Positions 17,966-27,355 of a stretch of 64,000 nt of DNA are shown one piece after another. The notes beneath the pieces are model-generated. The model ran no database searches. It saw nothing but the letters and a program-made list of their open reading frames with translations, and was not told where the DNA came from. Every line of letters starts with the position of its first letter. Position 1 is the first letter of the stretch. A program made the position numbers and the translations under genes. The DNA lies in the NCBI RefSeq assembly GCF_040543805.1, contig NZ_JBEUMS010000007.1:124001-188000 (forward strand). Direction: 5' to 3'. Source of the DNA: Arcicella rosea. Its GTDB lineage: Bacteria > Bacteroidota > Bacteroidia > Cytophagales > Spirosomataceae.

Positions 17966-19262
17966 ACAATTTTCTGTCAATTTCAAAAGCCTCCAAGTAA
18001 TCAGATACTCTCTTTACAAATTGTCCGCCTAATGAACCATCAACAATTCTATGGTCATAAGAATGAGAAATAAACATCTTATGACGAATACCTAATAAAT
18101 CTCCTTGAGGCGTTTCAATCACAGCAGGTTTTTTCTGAATAGCCCCAAATGCCATAATCGCTACTTGTGGTTGAACAATAATAGGAGTACCCATAATGTT
18201 CCCGAAAGTACCGATGTTAGAGAAAGTATAAGTACCGCCTTCTAAGTCTTCTGGTTTTAGTTTATTTTCTCTGGCTCTTTTGGTTAAATCATTAATTTTC
18301 TTTGTCAGACCAATTAAATTATATGAATCTGCATTATGAATCACTGGGACAATTAGATTACCATTTGGCAAAGCAACTGCCATTCCGACGTTGATATTCT
18401 TTTTATAGATGATTTTATCACCATTTACAGAAGCATTGATTTGTGGGAAATCTTTAATGGCATTTACGATAGCTTCTACTAAAATCGGCGTATAAGTAAT
18501 GTTTTCGCCATATTGTTTTTTGAAAGCATCTTTAGCATTGTTTCTCCAAATCGCTACATTCGTCATATCCGTTTCAACGAAAGAAGTAACGTGTGGAGCA
18601 ACCCTTTTAGATTCTATCATACGCTCTGCAATCATTTTGCGCATTCTGTCCATCTGAATAATTTCATCAGTACCAGAAGTGAAAACAGGAGCGGAGTTTG
18701 AAACAATTTTTTCAGGTGCTTTTGCTACTGGGATACTTACTTTAGCTGTTTTTCTATTTTCTAAATAAGCTAAAATATCATGTTTGGTTACTCTTCTATC
18801 AGCTCCAGAACCTACGATAGCATCTAATTCAGCCGTTGAAATGTTTTCTTCTTTAGAAATACTTAATACTAAAGGCGAATAAAATCTTGCACCAGCATTT
18901 GAAACTGTTTCTTGAGCTGTTGGGTCAAGATTAATGCCTGTTAAGCTTTTAATTTCTTCAATTTCTTGAGCAAGCTTTTCAGAAATAACTTCTGCTTTTG
19001 GTGAAGAATCTGCTTCTTCTCCATCTGTATCAATGATACATATTGGTTTCCCAATTTCTGCAATTTCTCCTTCTTGAATCAAAATTTCTGTTAAAATTCC
19101 CGACTCGGTACAAGGTACTTCTGTATCAATTTTATCAGTAGCTACTTCTAATAAATATTCATCGGCTTCAATTTTTTCGCCTATGCCTTTAAGCCACTTT
19201 AAAATAGTAGCTTCCATGATACTCTCGCCCATTTTGGGCATAATTACTTCGATTAAAGCCAT
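17964..19262 (-). CDS. 2-oxo acid dehydrogenase E2 (dihydrolipoamide acyltransferase)
   Basis: Lipoylated acyltransferase core of a 2-oxo acid dehydrogenase complex. In order: a lipoyl domain (residues 1-80, lipoyl-lysine K44 in EVATDKIDTE), a peripheral subunit-binding domain (around 130-175) and the catalytic domain ending with SYDHRIVDGSLGG, which holds the active-site histidine. Only one lipoyl domain is present. The E1 and E3 genes are not in the window, so the substrate (branched-chain or another 2-oxo acid) is not known. The start overlaps the end of cinA by 10 bases, implying translational coupling. Confidence 0.92.
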   Translation of the reverse strand: MALIEVIMPKMGESIMEATILKWLKGIGEKIEADEYLLEVATDKIDTEVPCTESGILTEILIQEGEIAEIGKPICIIDTDGEEADSSPKAEVISEKLAQEIEEIKSLTGINLDPTAQETVSNAGARFYSPLVLSISKEENISTAELDAIVGSGADRRVTKHDILAYLENRKTAKVSIPVAKAPEKIVSNSAPVFTSGTDEIIQMDRMRKMIAERMIESKRVAPHVTSFVETDMTNVAIWRNNAKDAFKKQYGENITYTPILVEAIVNAIKDFPQINASVNGDKIIYKKNINVGMAVALPNGNLIVPVIHNADSYNLIGLTKKINDLTKRARENKLKPEDLEGGTYTFSNIGTFGNIMGTPIIVQPQVAIMAFGAIQKKPAVIETPQGDLLGIRHKMFISHSYDHRIVDGSLGGQFVKRVSDYLEAFEIDRKL

Positions 19263-20491
19263 GTTGTTCTTAATAAATTCAGGATGTTGATTGCTGTAAG
19301 ATGAATGTTTTGTTCACGAAATCCACCCAATTGCAATTTCTTTGTGATTGTTTGTTTTTCTGAAGCGATGGCAATCCAGATAGTGCCTACTGGTTTGTCT
19401 GCTGTTCCTCCATCTGGTCCTGCGATGCCACTTGTTGCCAAACCAAATGTTGTTTGGCATAATTTGCGAATATTTTCTGACATTTCGATGACTGTTTGCT
19501 CTGAAACTGCTCCGAATTGTGTTAATGTTTCAGCTTTTACACCTAATTGATTGATTTTAACAGTATTGTCATACGATATAATTCCGCCCATAAAATAGGC
19601 TGAACTTCCTGCTACTTTCGTGAATTGATGTCCTAAATAGCCACCAGTACAACTTTCTGCCGTAGAAACGGTAAAGCCTTTTTCTTTCAATAAACGACCG
19701 ATCGCTTCTTCTAGTTCTTCGTTCCCAAAACCATACACATAGTCTTTGATGATAGGCAATACTTTTTCAAATTCATCTTCTACTTCTTTTTCAAGTGCAT
19801 TAATGTCTTCTCCAAAACCTGTCAGCCGTAACTTTACGCTTCCCATTGCGGGTAAATAAGCTAATCTGATGTGAGGAGGAAGGGCATCTTCCCAAGCATC
19901 AATGATTTCTGCTAATAATGATTCACCAATACCAACAGTACGAATTACTTTATGGAAAATTACGGGTGTTTTAAAATACTCTTGAATTTTAGGCAATAAT
20001 GAAATCGTCATCAAACCTTTCATTTCAAAAGGTACGCCTGGCATTGAAATATAGACTACACCATTTTGTTCAAACCACATACCGGGCGCAGTTCCCATTG
20101 TGTTTTTGATATAAGTAGCATTGGCAGGTAATTCTGCCTGACCAAGATTTAAGCCTGTTACTTCTCTTCCTCTTTTTCTAAAGAATTCTGTTAAATCACT
20201 TAAAGCTTCTGGATGTACTTCTAATGTTGTATTGAAGTATTTGCAGAATGTCTTTTTGGTAATATCATCTTTGGTGGGTCCTAATCCACCTGTTACAATC
20301 ACTAAATCTGCTCTTTTTGTTGCTTCTTGAAAGATTTGTAAAATGGCTTCTTCTGTATCGCCAACGGATGATTTTCTAACGGTGCGAATCCCTATTTTAT
20401 CAAGTTCAGCACTAATCCACTGTGTATTGGTATCAGTAATTTGTCCATATAATATTTCATCACCAATGGTAATTATCTCTGCTCGAATCAT
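19253..20491 (-). CDS. cinA: CinA family protein (NMN deamidase/competence-damage protein)
   Basis: 412 residues in two domains: an N-terminal MoCF/COG1058 domain (EIITIGDEILYGQITDTN, VTGGLGPTKDDITKK) and a C-terminal CinA domain with the STAESCTGGYLGH motif of the nicotinamide mononucleotide amidohydrolase and TSGIAGPDGGTADKPVGT. The family recycles NMN and hydrolyses ADP-ribose. It is first in a two-gene minus-strand unit with the E2 gene. Confidence 0.93.
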   Translation of the reverse strand: MIRAEIITIGDEILYGQITDTNTQWISAELDKIGIRTVRKSSVGDTEEAILQIFQEATKRADLVIVTGGLGPTKDDITKKTFCKYFNTTLEVHPEALSDLTEFFRKRGREVTGLNLGQAELPANATYIKNTMGTAPGMWFEQNGVVYISMPGVPFEMKGLMTISLLPKIQEYFKTPVIFHKVIRTVGIGESLLAEIIDAWEDALPPHIRLAYLPAMGSVKLRLTGFGEDINALEKEVEDEFEKVLPIIKDYVYGFGNEELEEAIGRLLKEKGFTVSTAESCTGGYLGHQFTKVAGSSAYFMGGIISYDNTVKINQLGVKAETLTQFGAVSEQTVIEMSENIRKLCQTTFGLATSGIAGPDGGTADKPVGTIWIAIASEKQTITKKLQLGGFREQNIHLTAINILNLLRTTWL

Positions 20492-20641
20492 TTTTATTTT
20501 TACCTTTTAGCTAAAGGCTTAGTCCTAATTGATTATTTTTGTTCAAAATTACACAAATTCAAGTGTTTTGGCGTTTAAATGACAATGACTTTCCATAAAA
20601 TTTGTCAGTTTTCATATTGTTAAACATTGAAATTTAAAAAA

Positions 20642-21364
20642 ATGAAAAGAATTTTCTTAGGCCTATCCTTAATGTTTTCTGTGAGTAGTTGTAATTCACA
20701 GAATATTGGTAATATCCTCAAACAAGCGAATGATGTTTTGAGTGGTACACCCGGTGCTTTGACAACGGATGAAATCGGGAAAGGTTTGAAAGAAGCTTTA
20801 ACGGTTGGTATTAAAAACAGTTCATCAAAGGCTTCTGCTTTAGATGGTTATCTTGGCAACCAAACCATTAAATTGTTATTTCCGCCAGAAGCACAGAATG
20901 TAGAACAAAAACTTCGTCAGATTGGCTTGGGTGCGCAATGCGATAAATTTATTACTGCTTTGAACCGTGGAGCAGAAAAAGCCGCAGAGAAAGCCGTTCC
21001 TATTTTTGTGGATGCAATTACTAAAATGACGATTCAAGATGCTTTGAGTATTTTGAAAGGTGATAAAGATGCCGCTACCAATTACTTAAAAAGAACATCT
21101 TCGGTAGCTTTAACCAATGCTTTTGCGCCAGTAATGGAAGAATCTATCAATTCTACAGGTGCTACTAAACTGTATGGAGATATTGCTACAACATACAATA
21201 AAATTCCTTTTACGAAAAAAGTAAACCCAGATTTGAAACAATATGCAACTCAAAAAGCAATTGATGGGTTATTCCTTTTAGTCGCTCAAGAAGAACAGAA
21301 AATCAGAGAGAATCCTGCTGCTCGTGTATCGGATTTATTGAAAAAAGTTTTTGCAAATCAATAG
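20642..21364 (+). CDS. DUF4197 lipoprotein
   Basis: 240 residues. The N-terminus is a lipoprotein signal with lipobox SVSSC, so the mature protein is probably anchored through Cys19. The rest matches DUF4197: GLKEALTVGIKNSSSKASA, IKLLFPPEAQNVEQKLR and a C-terminal block of the form IDGLFLLVAQEE-KIRENP. Role unknown. The ATG at 20642 is preferred to one 15 bases upstream because it starts the signal peptide. Confidence 0.88.
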   Translation: MKRIFLGLSLMFSVSSCNSQNIGNILKQANDVLSGTPGALTTDEIGKGLKEALTVGIKNSSSKASALDGYLGNQTIKLLFPPEAQNVEQKLRQIGLGAQCDKFITALNRGAEKAAEKAVPIFVDAITKMTIQDALSILKGDKDAATNYLKRTSSVALTNAFAPVMEESINSTGATKLYGDIATTYNKIPFTKKVNPDLKQYATQKAIDGLFLLVAQEEQKIRENPAARVSDLLKKVFANQ

Positions 21365-21370
21365 CCTATT

Positions 21371-21400
21371 AGCTATCAGCTTTGAGTCATCAGCTATCAG
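21371..21400. repeat. Heptamer-phased AGCT satellite after the DUF4197 gene
   Basis: AGCTATC, AGCTTTG, AGTCATC, AGCTATC in 7-base phase, beginning within 10 bases of the stop codon. Confidence 0.6.
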
Positions 21401-21453
21401 TTTTTTGCGATTCAATTAAAAAACAATTATATAAAAAGTACCAATCTTTTATA

Positions 21454-21804
21454 ATGAAACATTCTGAAATTAATTTTAAAGTAACATTAGACGACCAAAG
21501 TATCCCAGAACAAATTCAATGGTCAGCAACAGACAATCCAAACGAAGGTATTGAAGAAACAAAATCTATCTTTGTGGGTGTTTGGGATCATTATCACAAA
21601 GGAACTTTAGCTTTACCACTTTGGACAAAAGATATGGACGTTTTAGAAATGAAACGTTTTTACATTGAAGTAATCGGAAGTATTGGAAATACCTTAGTAG
21701 ATGCCACTGGCGACCAAAAGATGTCCACTTTAATTGATAACCTTTGTAGAACTTTAACTAAAAACCTGCAAGAAGAAATTAAAGCCGCTGAACAACAGCA
21801 ATAA
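21454..21804 (+). CDS. gldC: Gliding motility protein GldC
   Basis: 116-residue cytoplasmic protein matching GldC: IFVGVWDHYHKGTLALPLWTKDM and MKRFYIEVIGSIGNTLVDATGD segments are recognisable, and length fits. GldC supports Bacteroidota gliding, although it is not an essential part of the type IX secretion motor. The start at 21454 (MKHSEINFKV) is chosen; a longer frame reads through the upstream heptamer repeat. Its stop codon is the first base block of the dispersed inverted-end element that follows. Confidence 0.9.
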   Translation: MKHSEINFKVTLDDQSIPEQIQWSATDNPNEGIEETKSIFVGVWDHYHKGTLALPLWTKDMDVLEMKRFYIEVIGSIGNTLVDATGDQKMSTLIDNLCRTLTKNLQEEIKAAEQQQ

Positions 21805-21908
21805 AACCTCACCCCCGACCCCTCTCCTGTTGAGAGGGGAGCAAGCAAACTCTAAAGATTAATGCTCCCCTTCTCAACAGGAGAAGGGGTTGGGGGATGA
21901 GGTTTTTT
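21804..21908. repeat. Dispersed inverted-end element, copy 1
   Basis: About 105 bases with complementary ends: AACCTCACCCCCGACCCCTC at the left and GAAGGGGTTGGGGGATGAGG at the right, each containing an inner palindrome (CTCCTGTTGAGAG; CTCAACAGGAG), followed by a T run. No coding capacity. Copies 2 and 3 are at 56118 and 58500. It can fold into one long hairpin and may terminate gldC. Confidence 0.8.
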
Positions 21909-21930
21909 ATTGCAATTCCCATTTTTAACC

Positions 21931-22959
21931 ATGAAAAAATTCTTTACTCTTTCTCTCTTTTTATTCCTCACGCATTTAGTTACTGCACAAAAAGGAACAG
22001 CTTTTTTACAAAGCGGAAACCTTAGAACAGTTTTCGATTTAGCTAAAGCACAAAACAAACCTGTACATTTAGAAGTATATGCACCAACATGTCATGTTTG
22101 TAATGCTTTTAAACCTACTTTTGAAAATGCCCAAGTAGGAAGTCTTTACAATCAAAACTTTGTAAACTATAAGTTAGATATTACTTCAGCAGAAGGAGCA
22201 GCTTTCTTGAACAAACAAGGTATTTGGATTCCTTCTACTCCAACGCTTTTGTTTTTTGATAAAGATGTAAAATTAATGCACATTACTGTTTTGGGCGAAA
22301 ACTATAATACTCCACAAGCATTAATTGAAGCTGCCAACAAAGCTATCGACCCTAAACAACGTACAAGCAATTATAAAGCAAGCTATCGTTCGGGGAATCG
22401 TGATGCCAACTTTTTGATTGAATATGGTTTTATGGCGAGAATCATGCGTGATACACTTGATAATATCAATGTGATGAATAATTATGCGAAAATCGTTCCT
22501 GCAACACAATACGGCAATAATACCAGTTTCTTATTGTTACAAAAAGTCATCATGGACGATGAGAATAATATCTTTGAATACATGATTAGCCATTTAGGAG
22601 AATTTAATGCCAAATATGATAAAAACTTGGTAAAGCAAACGGCTGAAAATATTATCATGTATTCTTTGTACAGTAGTCGTGGAATGAAATACTCTGTAGC
22701 AAAAATCAATCAGGTAAGAGCAAACTTGGCTAAACTAGGCGTAGATAAAAAATCTATTAATGGCAGAGTTTGGCGAGAAGAATCAACAGCTTATTTCCGA
22801 GAAGGACAAGTACCGAAAGCTCTTGCTGTGTTAGATAGTTTAGTGGATGCAACAACAGATAAGAAATCATATAAATTCTTGAGTAACTGGATTAAAGCCA
22901 GAAGTTCTGATAAAGCCGCTTTAGCAAAAGCTGCTCTTTGGGATGCAAAGAGTAAGTAA
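21931..22959 (+). CDS. Exported thioredoxin-fold protein
   Basis: 342 residues. A signal peptide ends near residue 20 (HLVTAQ). A thioredoxin-like domain follows (30-140) with the redox motif Cys54-His-Val-Cys57 and the cis-proline region WIPSTPTLLFFD. The remaining 200 residues are a helical domain without a recognised signature. It probably acts in the periplasm as a thiol oxidoreductase. The ATG at 21931 starts the signal peptide; an ATG at 21910 adds 7 residues. Confidence 0.85.
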   Translation: MKKFFTLSLFLFLTHLVTAQKGTAFLQSGNLRTVFDLAKAQNKPVHLEVYAPTCHVCNAFKPTFENAQVGSLYNQNFVNYKLDITSAEGAAFLNKQGIWIPSTPTLLFFDKDVKLMHITVLGENYNTPQALIEAANKAIDPKQRTSNYKASYRSGNRDANFLIEYGFMARIMRDTLDNINVMNNYAKIVPATQYGNNTSFLLLQKVIMDDENNIFEYMISHLGEFNAKYDKNLVKQTAENIIMYSLYSSRGMKYSVAKINQVRANLAKLGVDKKSINGRVWREESTAYFREGQVPKALAVLDSLVDATTDKKSYKFLSNWIKARSSDKAALAKAALWDAKSK

Positions 22960-22976
22960 GTTAGAGCATAAACAAA

Positions 22977-23017
22977 TAAAAAAGCGTCTTGAAAATTCAA
23001 TTTCAAGACGCTTTTTA
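22977..23017. terminator. Bidirectional terminator
   Basis: AAGCGTCTTGAAA pairs with TTTCAAGACGCTT, with A and T runs outside. It serves the converging thioredoxin-fold and beta-barrel genes. Confidence 0.9.
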
Positions 23018-23032
23018 TTGCATGTCACTCAT

Positions 23033-23743
23033 TTACAATAATTTATAAGTTACTCCAAAACGTATTAGTCTTGAAACACAATATGGTGAGCCTCCTTCAA
23101 AACCATCCAAATAATTCATAAAACCATAAGAATATCCAGCATAAACCCCCATCTTGTTATAATTTGCAGCAAGCTGAATTCTTGGTCTAACTTCTGTATT
23201 GATAGTTTTTCTATCTCTTTCAGTGGTAAATACTGTACCATCCACAGCGGTTGCTTTTCCGTTTTCTTGTGTTTTGAGATTGATACCAATATCAAAGCCC
23301 CCAGTTAAATCAATGGCTATTTTTTTAGCATGAAAACGATGTCCTAGCGATGGAAAGATATTAATAAAATCTGCACTTAAAATTGTACTCCCTTTAGTTG
23401 CTAGTAGATTACCAGGAGACTGTGGTGTTCCATACACTCCAAGAATGTTTACTTTACTTCTCAGGCTTTCATAGCCAAAGTCAAGACCAAGAATAAAATT
23501 CTTTTTGGTAACTCTCTTCAAATTCCCAGAAAAACCATAAGAAAGTGCCGACTTTGTGCCATAAGGATTATTGGTGTAACCACTCTTACTGTCAGCAATG
23601 TAATTAATAACTGAATTAGCATTGGATGATTCTCCATGAAATGAAAAAAGCCCAGAATTTAAAGCAAAATGTAATTCTGTTTGTTGAGCAAAAGTACTTG
23701 AGAGTGCCAAAGAAGCAAAAACGGTGAGTAATAGTTTTTTCAT
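23033..23743 (-). CDS. Outer membrane beta-barrel protein
   Basis: 236 residues with a signal peptide (LLLTVFASLALSSTFAQ). The rest alternates polar and hydrophobic residues as in beta-barrel strands and ends with RLIRFGVTYKLL, a short terminal strand of the kind recognised by the BAM machinery. Probably a small porin-like or OmpW/OmpX-like barrel; function unknown. Confidence 0.8.
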   Translation of the reverse strand: MKKLLLTVFASLALSSTFAQQTELHFALNSGLFSFHGESSNANSVINYIADSKSGYTNNPYGTKSALSYGFSGNLKRVTKKNFILGLDFGYESLRSKVNILGVYGTPQSPGNLLATKGSTILSADFINIFPSLGHRFHAKKIAIDLTGGFDIGINLKTQENGKATAVDGTVFTTERDRKTINTEVRPRIQLAANYNKMGVYAGYSYGFMNYLDGFEGGSPYCVSRLIRFGVTYKLL

Positions 23744-24204
23744 GATATGTGTATTTTATTGAAATGTTTAGAAATATTAATTGATTCGATAAATATAATT
23801 AAATGTTGATATGATTAAAGAATTAATAACTCGACAACAATTTAATGATGTAATATTTTCACTATTGATTCAATAATTAATGGTAATTTAAAACAGCTTC
23901 TCAATACTGTCTTTTATTACTTTATTGAATGTAACGTTGGTAATGAAAAATTAAAAATCTACCTGAGGCAAAATCAAACAGAACGTGAATTGACTATCTT
24001 TAAAATCGAACTTTTGGAATAAGTTTTTAATTCAGAGTAAAATTAAAACTCTTCCACATTTGTAATAAAATTTATTTAGCTGTCAGAGTGACATAGATAA
24101 TCAAAATAACATTTTAGCGATAAAAGAAAATATATTACTTTATTAAAAATGGATTGATGATAGTTTTTTCATCAATCCATTTTTAATAATATGTGTTTGA
24201 AGTC
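23744..24204. other. 461-base gap, no gene
   Basis: AT-rich. Apart from the terminator near its right end I see no ORF, RNA or repeat in it. Confidence 0.5.
24144..24186. terminator. Bidirectional terminator downstream of the FN3 gene
   Basis: AATGGATTGATGA pairs with TCATCAATCCATT, with A and T runs on both sides. Confidence 0.85.
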
Positions 24205-24825
24205 TCACAAAACATAACTAAACACCACATCCGAATACACCAAGATTGGTTCTTTACCTACTGCGGCTACTTTAATGGCGTATTCTGTGCCTGATTGTAG
24301 GTTTTCAATTTCAATTTTTTTACGACTGGAGACATGCGTTTCCCAAATACTTGTTTCTGTTAGGGGGGAAGTTGTAATCTGATAAATATAGCTTTTGGCT
24401 CTGTTTATTCTATCTATATTGGCGATTAAAGTACCTTTTACTGGACCGTTAACTATTGTCAAATTGCTGGGTTTGGCTAAAATACCAACGGGCTTTCCTT
24501 TCTTTTTAACATCAAATCCTGAACTTTGGGCTATTACTTCATTGTCAAAACAATTCATATTTACATACAAGCCCAACAATTCTAATTGTTTTTCTAAAAT
24601 ACTTCTACATTCTTTTTTATAAAGAGTTGCCTGTTTGCTTCCAGTCTTAGATGCTACCAAAGCATCCAGAAACGCTATTCTGCTTTGATTAATTTCTTCT
24701 AAACTGGGTTGCGGAGTAGGAAAATGAGGGTTTCCTGTTAGGCTTTGAATAATTGCCGAAGTCTTGATGTTTAATTCATCTTCTCTGTATCTTTTAAAAC
24801 TTCTGAGGATTGTGATTTTAGGCAT
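24205..24825 (-). CDS. Fibronectin type III domain protein of unknown function
   Basis: 206 residues, no signal peptide. The N-terminal 100 residues are mostly helical (LEEINQSRIAFLDALVASK and ILEKQLELLGLYV) and the C-terminal 90 residues form an FN3-like domain (AKPSNLTIVNGPVKGTLIA to SGTEYAIKVAAVG). I believe this architecture recurs in Bacteroidota, but I know of no function. The gene stands alone. 215 bases upstream of its start lies a 42-bp tandem array, a layout repeated at the gene starting at 59711. Confidence 0.75.
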   Translation of the reverse strand: MPKITILRSFKRYREDELNIKTSAIIQSLTGNPHFPTPQPSLEEINQSRIAFLDALVASKTGSKQATLYKKECRSILEKQLELLGLYVNMNCFDNEVIAQSSGFDVKKKGKPVGILAKPSNLTIVNGPVKGTLIANIDRINRAKSYIYQITTSPLTETSIWETHVSSRKKIEIENLQSGTEYAIKVAAVGKEPILVYSDVVFSYVL

Positions 24826-25040
24826 ATCAATGGGTATTTTAAATGTTGAACATGTATGGAATAAAGTAGATGATTAAAGCATTGATTTGTAATGATTTAA
24901 TCTTTGATTTTTTATTTAAAGATAATTTTTTTTTGAATAATAAGCTTAAATATTTCTTTAGAAAATTGATTAATAGTCTCTCAGAATATCTTTATTTATG
25001 AGTAACTTCTCTTTTTTTCTTGTTTAAAAGACTTTATTAT

Positions 25041-25418
25041 AGTGTAACAATGGATAATTGTAACACGCAAAAATTATATAGTAGTATAACAATAACTAAT
25101 TGTAACACGTAAAAATTATATAGTAGTGTAACAATAATTAATTGTAACACGTAAAAATTATAAAATAGTATAACAATTACTAATTGTAACACGTAAAAAT
25201 TATATAGTAGTGTAACAATGATTCATTGTAATACGCAAGAATTTCATAGTAGTATAACAATTACTAATTGTAACACGTAAAAATTGTATTGTAGTGTAAC
25301 AATGGTTAATTGTAATACGTAAGAATTATATCGTAGTATAACAATAGTTGATTATAACATGCAAAAACTATAAAATAGACTTACAATGGATTACTGTAGC
25401 CCGTATAAAATATTTTAT
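25041..25418. repeat. 42-bp tandem array, 9 units
   Basis: Nine units of exactly 42 bases start at 25041, 25083, 25125, 25167, 25209, 25251, 25293, 25335 and 25377; the last is degenerate. Each unit has an imperfect dyad, GTRTAACAAT then five bases then ATTGTAACAC, followed by a GTAAAAATTATA-type spacer. Units 1, 3, 5 and 7 begin AGTGTAAC and units 2, 4, 6 and 8 begin AGTATAAC, an 84-bp higher-order alternation. Stop codons in the units rule out coding. Spacers are not unique, so it is not CRISPR. Confidence 0.92.
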
Positions 25419-25669
25419 ACGTCTTTGTTGATGTTTTTTTAACAACAAGCTTTGCGTCAGGTACTGTCTGAAATGGGAAGGATGATAGAGAAATTATAAA
25501 ATAGGCTATTATAATTGAATATTAATACAAATTAGCTAAAGGAATATCAGAGGAGGAAATAAACTAGCATTTATGATTTTTATTGAATTATCATAAAATG
25601 ATAAGGTTGGGATTTTTAGGGTAATAATCAATGTAATATATTGTTTTTTAGGTGTTTATGATTTCGTTT

Positions 25670-25702
25670 AAACCTATAAGGTTTTAAAAACCTTATAGGT
25701 TT
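25670..25702. repeat. 33-bp palindrome, copy 1
   Basis: AAACCTATAAGG and CCTTATAGGTTT are perfect inverted arms of 12 bases around a 9-base A/T centre. An identical copy is at 28279-28311. Confidence 0.85.
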
Positions 25703-25757
25703 AATGCCCACGCTTGGCGGAGTGTTTTTCACTACACCAAGTAAAGGTTTTTAACGT

Positions 25758-26396
25758 CTATCTTCTTACCGCTCTACCTCTTATAGATTTATCAACTTTT
25801 GAATAATCTACCCCACACTTCACAAAATACTTTTGGTCTTCTATATAAATATATTGACGTTCTTCTTCCATTTGGTATTTTTCATAATCCAACCCTAAAT
25901 ACTTCATCCACTCTAGCGTTATGCGATGTCTCATATATCGTAAATTTGTAAAGACAATTATACTTAAATGCTTCACATCATCATAATTAAATGTAATATC
26001 TGGAAATCGAGAATCAAGAGATGTACTAGAATAAACTAACCATTCACTATCCTCTGGTTTTGGATAACTCTCATAAATAAAGGGAGATGTAAACTCTGGA
26101 CAAGACAAATCTTCTTGACTCAAGGGAAAATAATCCAGTTTTCTCCATTTATGATCTCCTCTCTGTGGTGGTGGATTGATTCCTAAAATCGGTGTTGACA
26201 AAAAATCAAATTGCTCAAAAAAGGTTGTTGATTTTTCTTTACGTGGTTTATCGCTTCGATAATTAAGCACTTTTACTATTGTACCTATATGTCCAAACTC
26301 TGCCAAACAAATTGTTTGTACATAAGCAAAGCCTAGATTCTGAGCCATAGGGACTTCCCAAAGCATACCGTGATGACTATCAACTAATTTTTTCAT
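25758..26396 (-). CDS. Unknown protein, possibly Imm26-like
   Basis: 212 residues, no signal or membrane segment. The N-terminal part (GMLWEVPMAQNLGFAYVQ, then a short basic stretch) faintly recalls Imm26-type immunity proteins of polymorphic toxin systems. That is a guess from pattern and not a domain assignment. It is the first of four minus-strand genes of unknown role separated by repeat-filled gaps. Confidence 0.65.
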   Translation of the reverse strand: MKKLVDSHHGMLWEVPMAQNLGFAYVQTICLAEFGHIGTIVKVLNYRSDKPRKEKSTTFFEQFDFLSTPILGINPPPQRGDHKWRKLDYFPLSQEDLSCPEFTSPFIYESYPKPEDSEWLVYSSTSLDSRFPDITFNYDDVKHLSIIVFTNLRYMRHRITLEWMKYLGLDYEKYQMEEERQYIYIEDQKYFVKCGVDYSKVDKSIRGRAVRR

Positions 26397-26527
26397 TTTA
26401 AAAAAACTATGATGTTTATTTACTGCTATTTATTTTTTCAAATAACTAATACATGAATAACACGCTAATGACAATTAAGAAAAACTAATTATAGCCTTTG
26501 CAGTTTGCTAATGCCCATTTTTTAAAT

Positions 26528-27268
26528 CTATATTCCCTTTATTTCAATTTTTTTTATGATAAAACTGCTATCACTTAAGTCTTGTATTATTTTTTTCATA
26601 CCTATATCAGCAGCACTTCCTAAATCTATTTGAAAGATTGCATAGTCTTTATTTTTGAATTCTTTTAATGAAAAAGAATGTATTAATCCTTCAAAACCTG
26701 CTATTCCTTGCTGATTATTTTCATTATAATTACTAATTGATTTACCGATAAAATGCTCAAGGGCATCAGCTTGTTCAACAGAGAGATTTTCATCAAAAAT
26801 AATCTTCACGCTAATGTCAATATCTGGTTTTTTAAGTACTACAACAAATCGATATCCATCCAAAAATACTTTCCGTTTTAGATAAGCATATTTGATAAGA
26901 TTATTTTTTAAATATTCTACGTTCAAATCTTCAATCCAAAAACGGATACTATCTTTTTCGATTTTTTCTCCACAATTGATTGGATTATCACCTTTTAGAT
27001 TTTCCCAATAGAGTGTGGCATCAGTGGCATAATGCGTATAATAAGATAGTAGAAATGGATATACTGTTGTTTTTGATGTATTTTCGATGATTTGAGGAAA
27101 ATCTTTAAATATTATTAAGAAATCTTCAGGGTCAAATATTTCGCCTAAAAACTGTTTTAGCTGAATAGATACTTGTTTCATTAATTCGTTTTTAAATGTC
27201 TTAGAAGTGTCTATAGACAAAAGTTTGTTTAATGAATAATCCCAATAGTCATAAGTCTCGAATTTCAT
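26528..27268 (-). CDS. Unknown protein
   Basis: 246 residues, soluble, Lys/Asp/Ile-rich. I see no known motif. The N-terminal half looks helical and the C-terminal half alternates beta and alpha (LDGYRFVVVLKKPDIDISVK). The gap on its left (26457-26488) carries AACACGCTAATGACAATTAAG, matched at 28375. Confidence 0.65.
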   Translation of the reverse strand: MKFETYDYWDYSLNKLLSIDTSKTFKNELMKQVSIQLKQFLGEIFDPEDFLIIFKDFPQIIENTSKTTVYPFLLSYYTHYATDATLYWENLKGDNPINCGEKIEKDSIRFWIEDLNVEYLKNNLIKYAYLKRKVFLDGYRFVVVLKKPDIDISVKIIFDENLSVEQADALEHFIGKSISNYNENNQQGIAGFEGLIHSFSLKEFKNKDYAIFQIDLGSAADIGMKKIIQDLSDSSFIIKKIEIKGI

Positions 27269-27355
27269 ATTTTATTTTAGTTAAATATTATTACTTAATG
27301 CTGATGAAAATTTGTACCCTTGTCTATTTTTTACATACAACCAATAACTAACTTT

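Larger units (their letters stand above)
24826..25757. other. 932-base gap holding a 42-bp array and a palindrome
   Basis: No ORF is credible. From left to right: about 215 AT-rich bases that should include the FN3 gene promoter, the array (25041-25418), a TTTGTTGATG/AACAACAAG palindrome near 25422-25451, about 200 bases without visible structure, and the 33-base palindrome at 25670-25702. Confidence 0.6.

Noticed and set aside
25041..25418. CRISPR array
   Set aside because: The whole 42-base unit is conserved, with no unique spacers, and no cas gene is nearby. The same applies to 58831-59480.
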